Positions 1-8,839 of a stretch of DNA of 64,000 nt are shown here, in pieces; position 1 is the stretch's first letter, and every line of letters begins with the position of its first letter. The notes beneath the pieces are model-generated. The model had not been told where the DNA came from. It ran no database searches and saw only the letters and a list, made by a program, of their open reading frames with translations. The position numbers and the translations under genes were made by a program. The DNA comes from CBDFKB01 sp965248715. GTDB lineage: Bacteria; Pseudomonadota; Alphaproteobacteria; Rhizobiales; Rhizobiaceae. Location of the stretch: positions 992,001 to 1,056,000 of the forward strand of contig CBDFKB010000008.1 of assembly GCA_965248715.1 (NCBI GenBank). Reading direction: 5' to 3'.

Positions 1-978
1 ATTGTGCATTGCCGAACGACCATGAAACGGATCAAGCCGCCGCCCATAATTGCTCGAAATATTACTGCCGGGCACTGGATGACGCAACGGGGTGGTCGTT
101 GCCTGTTGGCGGATCAAATTGTGCAGTGCGAGCGCATCTTCGACCGCCGCCGCGTGTTCGGCAAAACCTGCATCCTTCGGCATTGGTACAAACGGGCCGC
201 CAGTGTTGGCGCCAGCCAATATAGTTGGTCCGACGCCGATTGGCGCGAGCAATTCCATCGCCCGGGCATTTTGTTGATCTGTTTGTTCGCGTAGCGCCTG
301 CAGGTCACGAATATTGGTCGCCCCAAGCGCCTGAATTTCCGTGCCGAGGCGGTCGAGTAACCGGTGGGCGGCATTGCCTGCCAGTAGGATAAATTCGGGT
401 TGCCGACCGGCGCCGGGAAGCGGTAGTGGCTTGTCGACGCCGCGTAAACGCATTCCGGCGGCCGCCGCGGCAAACGATGCGGATTGGTCACTATGGATGG
501 CGCCCGTGGTTAGCGGATCGGTTTGCCCGCCCGGCTCTGGGTCCGATATTCCGCGCAATTTGATGCCATCTTCGATCGCGCGCCGCCGCAGGCTGGAGTA
601 GCGTTCATTTTGCGAGCTAATCGCCGCTTGACGCGCGGCGACAGCGGTTAGGCGCTCGCTAATCGCCTGCTGGTCAAGCAAGTGACGGCTGGTGACATGA
701 TCAAGCTGGGTCCTCAAATCGGCAATACGCCCTTCATAGGAATGTTGCATGTGGGCATGGCGCGAAAGCGAAGCCCCGAGCAAGTCATCATATAGCAGCA
801 GATAGGCGGTTGCGCCGAAATAGCCGACCAGAAATAACAACACCAACGAACCGCTGATCAACAGGGTCAGCGGATTTACGGTAAACTGTCTGGCGTGGCC
901 GTTGCGGCTAATCGTGATGGTGTGTGGGTCGTTGCGCTTGCCAAAATTGCGCCGCGGCTTAACTGGGATACTAGACAT
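1..978 (-). CDS. M23 family metallopeptidase, C-terminus cut off by the window edge
   Basis: The frame runs from an ATG at 978 to base 1 without a stop, so 326 N-terminal codons are present. It has a basic cytoplasmic tail, one membrane segment at about residues 36-62, and a long Ala/Gln/Arg-rich helical stretch (about 75-260) suggestive of a coiled coil. The last residues, NYGRRLDPFHGRSAMH, match the opening of the M23 (LytM) fold, in which the His of the AMHxGxD motif is the first zinc ligand. The rest of the catalytic domain lies outside the window. Family members cleave peptidoglycan cross-bridges in the periplasm or regulate amidases during division. It is divergent from the large gene at 1682. 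The family call rests on this short motif plus the architecture. Confidence 0.85.
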   Translation of the reverse strand, partial: MSSIPVKPRRNFGKRNDPHTITISRNGHARQFTVNPLTLLISGSLVLLFLVGYFGATAYLLLYDDLLGASLSRHAHMQHSYEGRIADLRTQLDHVTSRHLLDQQAISERLTAVAARQAAISSQNERYSSLRRRAIEDGIKLRGISDPEPGGQTDPLTTGAIHSDQSASFAAAAAGMRLRGVDKPLPLPGAGRQPEFILLAGNAAHRLLDRLGTEIQALGATNIRDLQALREQTDQQNARAMELLAPIGVGPTILAGANTGGPFVPMPKDAGFAEHAAAVEDALALHNLIRQQATTTPLRHPVPGSNISSNYGRRLDPFHGRSAMHN

Positions 979-1076
979 GGCACTCCGACTGATCGAGAGA
1001 ACGCAGTATCGACAGTACAAACCCTTATGGTTAATATTTCATTTTATTAACATCATCTGATTTTTCAGGTTACCGG

Positions 1077-1424
1077 CTAGTGGTTCGAATCCAACATTTG
1101 CGTCCCGTTGCAACACTGTGATTTGCAAATGTTGGAATCAAAAAAACCACTAGCAAGATATTGAATCTAGTGGAATTTCCAAATTTGACATCTGACATTT
1201 GAGAAACGACGAAGCTGCAAATGGGCACCAAATGTCAAATTCATTCCACTAGTGGTTCGATTCCAACATTTGCGTCCCGTTGCAACACTTAGGTTTGCAG
1301 ATGTTGGCAACAAAAGAACCACTAGCAAGATATTGAATCTAGTGGAATTTCCAAATTTGACATTTGACATTTGACAAACGACGAAGCTGCAAATGGGCAC
1401 CAAATGTCAAATTCATTCCACTAG
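1077..1424 (+). repeat. Two tandem R1 elements (double-hairpin, CTAG-bounded)
   Basis: Two 176-bp copies (1077-1252 and 1249-1424) share the CTAG at 1249-1252. Each copy has a first palindrome (arms CTAGTGGTTC / GAACCACTAG, then inner arms AACATTTGC / GCAAATGTT), a linker CAAGATATTGAAT, and a second palindrome (arms CTAGTGGAAT / ATTCCACTAG and AATTTGACATTTG / CAAATGTCAAATT). Related copies lie at 26158, 30510, 52466 and 55388. No coding capacity is apparent. The rest of the 979-1681 gap shows nothing recognisable apart from the start-site region of the next gene. Confidence 0.9.
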
Positions 1425-1681
1425 TGGTTTTATTTGCAGTATGGTTGCGCAGGAACCTCGACAGGTGGGGTAAATCGGCCGGCCAGGGGCCTTGCCAAGC
1501 TTGCCCAATACGCGAACATCACCCCACGTTGCACCTGGGTGGAGCATCCGGTTTGCTGCAATCAAATAGGCCAATATCGAGTTCCATTGGTTTCAATTGT
1601 ACTGCCATGGATTTCGTCGGATAAGCAGTGCCTTACAATAGCGCCAATTCCGGCGGATTTTGCCATTCAGGGGTACCTGGA

Positions 1682-4600
1682 GTGAATATTTCTGACCGGG
1701 AAGTGTTGGACAAGAAACGCCACCGGCCGCTGGCCCGACGCCTGGCGGTATATTTTGCCGCTGGCCTTGGTCTTGGCTTGGTCGGGTTGTTGGCAATTGC
1801 CGGTTACATCGCCATTCTTGTCTCCCGCGGCCCGATAGAAAGTGCCACGCTTGATCATCAAGTGCGCCTGGCGATCAGCCAATTGCTGGGACCTGGCGCG
1901 GTAGTCAAGCTGGATAAGTCGCGGATTTCGTTAACCAAGGGTTGGCGTGCGTCGCTGGTCGCGCACAATGTGCAGGCATTTACCGCGCGCCAAGGTCACC
2001 CGGCGATCACCATCGGCACCATCACCGCTGCGATCCCGCTATGGTCATTTGCGTCGGGAAAGTTCAGCGCTGATGCAATCGAACTTACCGGCATGGTGGT
2101 ACACGCCGGTGGGTTTCGTGCTGCGTTCACCGGAGCCGAAACCAGTCTGGAGGGCGCAAACTCGATCGAAGAGGCATTGCAGCGCCTTGACCCGGACGGC
2201 AATATTGCTGCGGTCGACATTCGGCACGGTCTTGAGGTGATGGCCGGCGCGATCGGCTCACTCGATACTGGTATGGGTGAAAACGGCATCGAGCAGATAA
2301 CTGTCACCGATTTAAGCTTCGTTACTGATGGGCCGGCTATGGTTGGGTCACGGTTTTCCATTCCCCGAGCCGACATTGCGCGCAATTCGGCAGGGGGAGT
2401 TTTGACCGCGACCGCAAAATTGCGCACCGCCGACCATGTGGTTGCGATTTCGTTGAAAATTGACCCGCCTGGAGAAAATGGGCAGGTCATCCACATCAAT
2501 ATTCCCGAATTGTCGAGCACGGCGCTGGCCGATATTTCCGGATTGCACTCTCTTGCCGATAGGTTCCATGGAACCATAAGTGCAGGCGTGCAAATCCCAA
2601 TTCAGCGCTCGGGCCTCAACGGCCAGCCGATTGTCTCAGTTACCACCAAAGGCATCGATCTTAATTTCGGCCGTGGCGTGACTATGAAAATCGATCGTGC
2701 CGAACTTACGTTGCGGGTCATGCCCGAACGGGAACAGATACAGCTTGAACGTTCGCGCATCGCCATCGGCAATTCAACCGCCGTGGTGTTTGGCAGTGCG
2801 CGTCTGGCCGATACCGATGGCGACGATGATGGCATGGTATTTGAATTGGAGGCGGGGGCGGCTCCGATGTTGATTGCTCCATCAGACTCCTTTGAACCAC
2901 CACAGCCGGCGACGGTGCGATTTCGCGGCACTTTCGATATGGCGAGCAATATTCTCACCGCCGAACAATTCGTGGTCGACACCCCATCAGGCAGCCTGAC
3001 CGGTTCCGGCGGAATAGGGTTTAGCGATGTCGCCCCGTCGGTGGTGCTGGCGTTCAAGAGCGGTGGCATGTCGGTTTCGACATTTAAACAATTGTGGCCA
3101 ATATTCCTGGTGCCACGTCCTAGAAAATGGGTCCACGCCAATCTGGCCGGCGGTCATATTACCGCTATGGAATTCCAGGCGCGGATTCCCAAGGGCATCA
3201 TCGGCACTCCGAACCAACACCTAGATCTGCAACCAGAGCACATTGCTGGTAGGATTTCGTTCAAGGACGCGCGGTTCGACACGTTTGGCAAATTGCCGCC
3301 GATCCGAGACGCTATTGGCGTGGTCGAGGTAAATGGTGCGCAAGCTGAAGTTCGTATTGACGCCGGCGCCATTCATCTTGGCGAGCGGCCATCGGTTGCG
3401 ATTGATGCCGCGTCCATGCTGATTACCGGCGTCATGACATCGAAAGTGATGGCGCAGGTCCACATTAGCGGCCACGGCCAAGCGGCATCGATTGCCATGA
3501 TTGCGGCCAGCGATCCGCTCGACGCGCTGGCAATATTGGATGCGCAGCCGGCGGATTTCAGTGGCCTGGTCAAAGCTAAAGTTGCGCTTGACTTTCCGCT
3601 CGCCGGCAAACTCGCGCGCGACAATGTGAACTGGAACGTGCTTCTTGAAACTGATGGCATCGATGCTGCGCGGCCAATTTTCGGCCACGCAATAAAAGAG
3701 GTTGATGCCCGCATCGACATCACCCAAGAGCGGGTGAAGCTGAAGGGTCGCGCGAAGGTCGACGATGTGCTCACCGATCTCGATATCGTCAAACCAACCG
3801 GTTCTGGCGAGAGCGGTCGGCATATGATTTTGATCACCGCTGTTCTCGATGAAGAGGCGCGAAAGCGCGTGGGACTTAATTTGGATCCGGTAATTACCGG
3901 CCAGATTCGGGTTGTCACCGAAGATGACGGCAGCGGCGGACCGCGACATTTGTCGGTCGATTTGACCGATGCGACGCTCTCGCTACCGTGGATCGGTTGG
4001 TCGAAGGGCGCCGGCATCAAGGCTCAGGCAAAATTGCGCATGCAGTCGCAAGGCAGCACCGTAACCCTGTCTGCAATTGAGATATCCGGCACAGGATTTT
4101 CCGCCAAAGGCCAAATGCGTTTGAACGATGATGGGTTGGTTCGCGCTCGTTTCAACAATGTGCTGCTAAACCAAGGCGACCAATTTTCGGTGGCGGTCGA
4201 CCGTATCGGCAACGGCGTTAGTATCCAGGCTGGTGGGCGCCAGATTGATGCCCGCAGCTTGATCAAACAATTGTTGGAAGGCGAAATGCTCGGGCAAGAC
4301 GAACATTCCGATGTTAGGCTCCAGGCGACTTTTGCCAAGGCATTGGGTTTTAACGGCCGGTCGCTGGCCGATGTGAATTTGCGATTCAATTCCAGCAATG
4401 GGCAGACCCAATTGCTGGATTTCAATGGCCGTATCGGCAATGGCGCGTTGGTAACTGCTGATATTCGCGGCGCCGACACCCTGCAGCGGTTCACGATCAA
4501 TGCTGGCGATGCCGGATCGTTGCTCGCGTTCGCCGATCTGTACGAACGCATGGTTGGCGGGCAGATGTCGGCAAATCTCGGTCGCCGCGCCGATAATGCC

Positions 4601-5089
4601 TATATCGGGCCGATCAAATTCAGCGATTTTGCCATTGAGCGCGAGAAGCGATTGGAAAAATTAATCTCGGTCGACATCGGCGGGTTGGCCGACCGCCCCC
4701 AAAATCGCCAGAGACAAGCGGGCAAACCGTCGATCCAATATGTCGGGATCGATCTCGCCTCTGCCAATATTGAGAAAACCGGTGATTATTTGCGGGTCGC
4801 GGATGGCATCGTCAGGGGCGGTGATTTTGGTTCCACATTTGCCGGTTACGTCTATGACGGCACTGATAATATGAACTTGACCGGCACCTTTATGCCAGCG
4901 TTCGGCATCAGCCGCGCGGTATCGGCGATACCCTTGGTTGGCGAGATACTCAGTAATGGCCGCGACCAGGGCCTGATCGGCATCAATTATCGGCTCGCCG
5001 GCCCGGCCAATCAACCGACTATCAGTGTCAATCCGGTGTCATTGGTGGCTCCGGGCATTTTCAACCAGGTGTTCGCTTTCCCGCAATAA
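1682..5089 (+). CDS. Large AsmA-like / DUF3971 (YhdP-type) membrane-anchored protein
   Basis: A protein of 1135 residues has one N-terminal membrane segment (about residues 20-48) after a basic tail. A very long, low-cysteine, beta-rich periplasmic region follows, typical of the AsmA/YhdP/TamB bridge-like family. Its C-terminal part (GISRAVSAIPLVGEIL, then INYRLAGPANQPTISVNP) matches the AsmA-like C-terminal domain that closes DUF3971 proteins. Relatives are thought to carry phospholipid between inner and outer membranes; that role is inferred here. I chose the GTG at 1682 because AGGGG precedes it by a normal spacing; an in-frame GTG at 1628 would add 18 residues without a good ribosome-binding site. 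It converges on tyrS, whose stop is 20 bp away. Confidence 0.85.
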   Translation: MNISDREVLDKKRHRPLARRLAVYFAAGLGLGLVGLLAIAGYIAILVSRGPIESATLDHQVRLAISQLLGPGAVVKLDKSRISLTKGWRASLVAHNVQAFTARQGHPAITIGTITAAIPLWSFASGKFSADAIELTGMVVHAGGFRAAFTGAETSLEGANSIEEALQRLDPDGNIAAVDIRHGLEVMAGAIGSLDTGMGENGIEQITVTDLSFVTDGPAMVGSRFSIPRADIARNSAGGVLTATAKLRTADHVVAISLKIDPPGENGQVIHINIPELSSTALADISGLHSLADRFHGTISAGVQIPIQRSGLNGQPIVSVTTKGIDLNFGRGVTMKIDRAELTLRVMPEREQIQLERSRIAIGNSTAVVFGSARLADTDGDDDGMVFELEAGAAPMLIAPSDSFEPPQPATVRFRGTFDMASNILTAEQFVVDTPSGSLTGSGGIGFSDVAPSVVLAFKSGGMSVSTFKQLWPIFLVPRPRKWVHANLAGGHITAMEFQARIPKGIIGTPNQHLDLQPEHIAGRISFKDARFDTFGKLPPIRDAIGVVEVNGAQAEVRIDAGAIHLGERPSVAIDAASMLITGVMTSKVMAQVHISGHGQAASIAMIAASDPLDALAILDAQPADFSGLVKAKVALDFPLAGKLARDNVNWNVLLETDGIDAARPIFGHAIKEVDARIDITQERVKLKGRAKVDDVLTDLDIVKPTGSGESGRHMILITAVLDEEARKRVGLNLDPVITGQIRVVTEDDGSGGPRHLSVDLTDATLSLPWIGWSKGAGIKAQAKLRMQSQGSTVTLSAIEISGTGFSAKGQMRLNDDGLVRARFNNVLLNQGDQFSVAVDRIGNGVSIQAGGRQIDARSLIKQLLEGEMLGQDEHSDVRLQATFAKALGFNGRSLADVNLRFNSSNGQTQLLDFNGRIGNGALVTADIRGADTLQRFTINAGDAGSLLAFADLYERMVGGQMSANLGRRADNAYIGPIKFSDFAIEREKRLEKLISVDIGGLADRPQNRQRQAGKPSIQYVGIDLASANIEKTGDYLRVADGIVRGGDFGSTFAGYVYDGTDNMNLTGTFMPAFGISRAVSAIPLVGEILSNGRDQGLIGINYRLAGPANQPTISVNPVSLVAPGIFNQVFAFPQ

Positions 5090-5109
5090 ACCGTGATTTA
5101 CGCTTGGTA

Positions 5110-6363
5110 TTACGCGACCCGCACAAGCACGTGGCGTTTCTTGCCCATCGAAATTTTCAACGCCTGACCGTCGGGCAATTGGTCGAGGCCAATGACCAAG
5201 CGCGGGTCGGTAACCGGTTGGTCGTCTATTCGGATCGCATTGCCGGCAATATGGCGGCGCGCCTCACCATTGCTGGTGGCCAATCCCGCTTTCACGATCA
5301 GGGTCAAAATACCGATCCCTGCATCGCGCTCGCTGGCGGAAATCGTGATCGTTGGCAGGGTATCGGCAGATTGGCCTTGCTCGAATGCAAGACGTGCGGT
5401 TTCCGCTGCCAGGTTGGCCAATTCCTCCCCATGTACCATTGCCGTTGCCGCAGTCGCCAACACCTTTTTCGCCTCGTTTAGTTCCGCACCCTGCAATTGC
5501 GCCAATTTGGCGATCTCGTCCAGCGGTACGGCGGTATAGAGTTTGAGGAAACGTTCGACATCGGCGTCTTCGGTGTTACGCCAATATTGCCAATAATCAT
5601 AAGCCGACAAATGTATAGCATCGAGCCACACCGCACCGGCGGCGGTTTTGCCCATTTTCGCCCCTGATGATGTGGTGAGCAACGCACAGGTGAGCGCGAA
5701 CAATTCCGGTGTGCCGGTGCGACGACCGAGGTCAACCCCGGAGACGATATTGCCCCATTGGTCCGACCCGCCCATCTGCAACCGGCAACCATAGCGGTGG
5801 TTGAGTTCGACGAAATCATAGGCCTGGAAACACATATAGTTGAATTCCAGGAACGACAGGTGCTGCTCGCGATCTAGCCGGTTGCGCACGCTGTCGCGTG
5901 CCAGCATCTGGTTGACGGAAATATGCCGGCCATAGTCGCGCAGGAACGTCACATAGTTGAGATCCAGCAACCAGTCGGCATTGTCTGGCATCACCGCTTC
6001 CTTTGCTCCTTCGCCGAAAGTTAGGAACCGATCGAACACCTTGCGGATGCCGACCTTGTTAGTCTCGATGATTTCCGGCGTCAGGATTTGCCTGGTCGCG
6101 TCGCGGCCGGACGGGTCGCCGATGCGGGTGGTGCCTGACCCCATCAGCGCCAGCGGCCGATGACCGGTCTGTTGCAACCAGTACAGCATCATGATCGGCA
6201 ACAGGCTGCCAACGTGCAGGCTGGGGGCGGTGCAGTCAAAACCAATATAGGCGGTAACGGTTTCGGCGCACAACAATTGGTCGAGCCCTTGTGGGTCGGA
6301 TATTTGGTGCACGAAACCGCGCGTTTGCAATACACGCAGAAATTCCGACTTGAATGGTTCCAT
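5110..6363 (-). CDS. tyrS: Tyrosine--tRNA ligase
   Basis: The 417-residue class I aminoacyl-tRNA synthetase charges tRNA-Tyr in the cytoplasm. The N-terminal Rossmann domain has a HIGH-type signature, here LHVGSLL. The tyrosine-binding region DQWGNIVSG follows, and the KMSKS-type loop reads GAKMGKT. A C-terminal S4 RNA-binding domain (about residues 350-410, KAGLATSNGEARRHIAGNAI) completes the protein. Length and order are normal for the bacterial TyrRS type that carries KMGKT. The gene stands alone on the minus strand and its upstream region is occupied by a transposon-like element starting about 80 bp from the start codon, so its promoter must be short or partly element-derived. Confidence 0.97.
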   Translation of the reverse strand: MEPFKSEFLRVLQTRGFVHQISDPQGLDQLLCAETVTAYIGFDCTAPSLHVGSLLPIMMLYWLQQTGHRPLALMGSGTTRIGDPSGRDATRQILTPEIIETNKVGIRKVFDRFLTFGEGAKEAVMPDNADWLLDLNYVTFLRDYGRHISVNQMLARDSVRNRLDREQHLSFLEFNYMCFQAYDFVELNHRYGCRLQMGGSDQWGNIVSGVDLGRRTGTPELFALTCALLTTSSGAKMGKTAAGAVWLDAIHLSAYDYWQYWRNTEDADVERFLKLYTAVPLDEIAKLAQLQGAELNEAKKVLATAATAMVHGEELANLAAETARLAFEQGQSADTLPTITISASERDAGIGILTLIVKAGLATSNGEARRHIAGNAIRIDDQPVTDPRLVIGLDQLPDGQALKISMGKKRHVLVRVA

Positions 6364-6443
6364 GTTTGTTTCCTGGATATGCGGATCGAAATTGCCGCTT
6401 TCGCCTTCTTATGACCATCGTGGCCCGTAGGTGCAGGTCTCTA

Positions 6444-6809
6444 GGGCCTGTTGACAATTATGGTTGTAGTGTCGGTTTGATCAAATTGGTCCAGTTTCGT
6501 GGTGTGAGAAGGAAGGACATGTTGGGCATATTCGACGACGAGCGGCGCGAAAGCGGGCCAATTTGATCAAATCCCCGGGACGCGGCCCAATTGGCCCCTG
6601 GACTTCGTTGCGAAAGGCTTGAAGTGGGTAACACTAGAGCACAATCTGAAAAGTGGTGGCCGGTTTTCAGATAAATTGTGCGTGAAAACAAACAGATAGA
6701 CATTTTTTGCGATTCGAATATCGCAAAAAGTGCTCTAATGCGCCTTTCGCGCCTTGCCAGCGGCCAATTGGGCCACGCCGGCGCCACAACCATAATTGTC
6801 AACGGACCC
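6444..6809. mobile_element. 366-bp MITE with IS427-type ends, carrying a nested R2-like palindrome
   Basis: Imperfect terminal inverted repeats (GGGCCTGTTGACAATTATGG at the left, GGGTCCGTTGACAATTATGG at the right, read inward) bound a 366-bp non-coding element. It is flanked by TA at 6442-6443 and 6810-6811, the 2-bp duplication expected for the IS427 group of IS5-family elements. The end sequence resembles that of the complete IS at 55595-56435 (GGGTCTGTGGACA), so that transposase family is the likely mobiliser. A palindromic unit at 6634-6738 sits inside. Fragments of the same MITE occur at 30453-30505 and 44789-44824. Confidence 0.8.
6634..6738 (+). repeat. R2-family element, divergent variant (Y3)
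   Basis: This CTAG-to-CTAA unit has the R2 architecture with different stem sequences. Its outer arms are GCACAAT / ATTGTGC, inner arms CTGAAAA / TTTTCAG, loop GTGGTGGCCGG, followed by the A-rich linker GAAAACAAACAGATAG. The second hairpin has arms TTTTTGCGAT / ATCGCAAAAA. Compared with copies such as 43341-43446, loop and linker are kept while stems have changed on both sides in a compensating way. It is nested in the MITE at 6444-6809. Confidence 0.75.
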
Positions 6810-6890
6810 TAACACTCCGATTTACAAAATTCACGGGGTAAATTGCCGTAAGCGGTTGCCGGCAGGCGATTACCAACCGACAATGGCCCC

Positions 6891-7991
6891 ATGAAATCCT
6901 TCACCGCAATCGGCCTGATGAGCGGCACCTCCATGGATGGGATCGACGTGGCGTTGATTACCACTGATGGCGCCGAACTGCTGACCCGTGGGCCGGCGAT
7001 GTCGCTCACCTATCAGCCGGCATTTCGCGCCCGACTTGTCGGGGCGCTTGATGATGCTACCTTAATTACAAAAGCCAACCGGCGGCCGGGCAAATTAGCG
7101 GCGGTCGAAGCCGAACTGACCGATTTGCACATTAAGGCGGTATTAGCGTTTCTCAAAAAAATCGGCAAATCCGCCAACCAGATCGACGTCATTGGATTTC
7201 ACGGCCAAACCGTGTTGCATCGCCCGGACCAGCGATTGACGGTACAACTCGGCGATGGGCCAAGAATGGCCCAAGAGTTGGGCGTTTCGGTGGTTCATGA
7301 TTTCCGCCAAAAAGATATTGCTGCCAGCGGGCAGGGGGCGCCACTGGCCCCGGTCTATCATCGCGCCCTGGTGGTAGATTTGCCGCAACGCCCGATTGTA
7401 ATGGTCAATATTGGCGGTGTGGCCAATGTTACCCATATCGATGCCGAAGGCGAGCTGTTGGCCTTCGACACTGGACCTGGAAATGCGCTGATCGACGATT
7501 GGGTAACCCGTCATAGCGGCCAGGCGATGGATCGTGATGGCGCATTGGCCGCAGCAGGCACCTGCGATAGCGCTGCCTTATCGGCGATGCTGAAAGACCC
7601 ATATTTCGAATTAGTGCCGCCGAAATCCCTCGACCGCAATCATTTTTCCTTAGCTGCGATCCGCCACCTTGATGTGTTCGATGGCGCGCGCACGCTTACG
7701 GCTTTTACCGCTGCAACCCTTGCCGGTTGCGCGCGATTTTTTGCGGCGCCCGCGAAACTGTGGGTAATCTGCGGTGGCGGGCGGCTAAACCCGGTACTGA
7801 TGTCAGAACTGAAGCAATTGTTGGGAGATGTGGTGGCGGCAGAAACCGTCGGCATCGACGGCGACGCGCTGGAAGCGGAAGCCTTCGCCTACCTGGCGGT
7901 CCGATCCCTAAACCGATTGCCGATCACCTTTCCCGGCACTACCGGGGTCGATCAACCGCTAATCGGCGGAGCAGTTGCCCGGTCGCTGTAA
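6891..7991 (+). CDS. anmK: Anhydro-N-acetylmuramic acid kinase
   Basis: The 366-residue AnmK hydrolyses the 1,6-anhydro ring of anhydro-MurNAc and phosphorylates it to MurNAc-6-phosphate, recycling peptidoglycan turnover products in the cytoplasm. The N-terminus carries the family signature GLMSGTSMDGID. Further sugar-kinase fold motifs are visible (FHGQTVLHRP, NIGGVANVTHI, FDTGPGNALIDDW, and CGGGRLNPVLM near the C-terminus). Length is standard. It is monocistronic by spacing, downstream of the MITE at 6444-6809. Its last 40 bp overlap a small gene on the opposite strand. Confidence 0.97.
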   Translation: MKSFTAIGLMSGTSMDGIDVALITTDGAELLTRGPAMSLTYQPAFRARLVGALDDATLITKANRRPGKLAAVEAELTDLHIKAVLAFLKKIGKSANQIDVIGFHGQTVLHRPDQRLTVQLGDGPRMAQELGVSVVHDFRQKDIAASGQGAPLAPVYHRALVVDLPQRPIVMVNIGGVANVTHIDAEGELLAFDTGPGNALIDDWVTRHSGQAMDRDGALAAAGTCDSAALSAMLKDPYFELVPPKSLDRNHFSLAAIRHLDVFDGARTLTAFTAATLAGCARFFAAPAKLWVICGGGRLNPVLMSELKQLLGDVVAAETVGIDGDALEAEAFAYLAVRSLNRLPITFPGTTGVDQPLIGGAVARSL

Positions 7992-8140
7992 GCGCTGTTG
8001 ATCTTGGAAAAGGTCCGGCGATCACCACCGTTACGCTGTTCGCCGAGCGCTTCGCGGGTCGGGTCTGGCCTGTTGTCAATTCCTGATCTACGATCTATTA
8101 TTGATCGGCGCTCAAGAACCTTTCGATGTTTTGTTTTCAT
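7952..8140 (-). CDS. Small Arg/Asp-rich protein with RRSxxDRR-type repeats
   Basis: The 62-residue basic protein starts MKTKHRK and contains repeated motifs (ERRSIIDRRSGIDNR, then GGDRR) like those of many small proteobacterial proteins of unknown function. I chose the ATG at 8140 because GGAGGG lies just upstream; an ATG at 8152 would add four residues. The 3' end overlaps anmK tail-to-tail by 40 bp. No enzyme or membrane signature is visible. The recurring motif makes a real gene more likely than chance, but no function can be assigned. Confidence 0.55.
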   Translation of the reverse strand: MKTKHRKVLERRSIIDRRSGIDNRPDPTREALGEQRNGGDRRTFSKINSAYSDRATAPPISG

Positions 8141-8353
8141 GGAACCCTCCATCGGAAAACTAGGTCAATTTACCACAAGTTTGCAAAGGACCGGTCAATG
8201 GGAAGTGTAAAACTGTTCCTATTGTGTAAAGTTTGAAGTGATAAAAAAAACGTTGCTTCCGCGCGAGTTGTGATTTCATAGTGACTCGCGTAACGCCGCC
8301 GTGGCGCCTTGTTACCCGCGCCGCCGAATTTCCATTATATAGGTAGCAAGAAG

Positions 8354-8827
8354 TTGGACCGCACGGACCGCAAAATATTGAGTATTCTACAGGAAGACGC
8401 CACGCTTCCGGTGGCCGATATCGCACGCCGGGTCGGGCTTTCGACCACCCCATGTTGGCGCCGCATTCAGAAATTGGAAGAAGATAAGGTGATCGATCGC
8501 CGGGTCGCCGTGCTTAGGCCGGAAGCGGTCAACGCCGGAGTTACCGTGTTTGTGATGATCCGTACCGATCAACACAATGAGAATTGGTTGGAAAAATTCT
8601 CGTCCGAGGTCGCACAATATCCCGAAGTGGTCGGGTTTTACCGCATGAGCGGCAGCGTTGATTATATGTTGCGGGTCATGGTGCCGGATATCGCCGCTTA
8701 CGATGGGTTTTACAAAAAGCTTGTTTCGCATGTAAACATCGCCGATGTGACCTCAGCATTTGCCATGGACCGGATAAAGGATACCACGGCGCTGCCATTG
8801 CAGTTTGCGATAATGAATAAGAAGTGA
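8354..8827 (+). CDS. Lrp/AsnC family transcriptional regulator
   Basis: The 157-residue regulator has an N-terminal winged helix-turn-helix (LDRTDRKILSILQ, then VADIARRVGLSTTPCWRRIQ). A C-terminal RAM/AsnC ligand-binding and oligomerisation domain follows (VVGFYRMSGSVDYMLRVMVP). Lrp-type proteins bind amino acids and control transport or catabolism genes. I chose the TTG at 8354: it follows AGGTAG by about 7 bases and gives the canonical N-terminus. A TTG at 8309 would add 15 residues with no family support. It faces the dehydrogenase at 8840-9715 and precedes amino-compound catabolic genes, which could be its targets; that link is inference. Confidence 0.9.
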   Translation: MDRTDRKILSILQEDATLPVADIARRVGLSTTPCWRRIQKLEEDKVIDRRVAVLRPEAVNAGVTVFVMIRTDQHNENWLEKFSSEVAQYPEVVGFYRMSGSVDYMLRVMVPDIAAYDGFYKKLVSHVNIADVTSAFAMDRIKDTTALPLQFAIMNKK

Positions 8828-8839
8828 TATTTCAATAGT

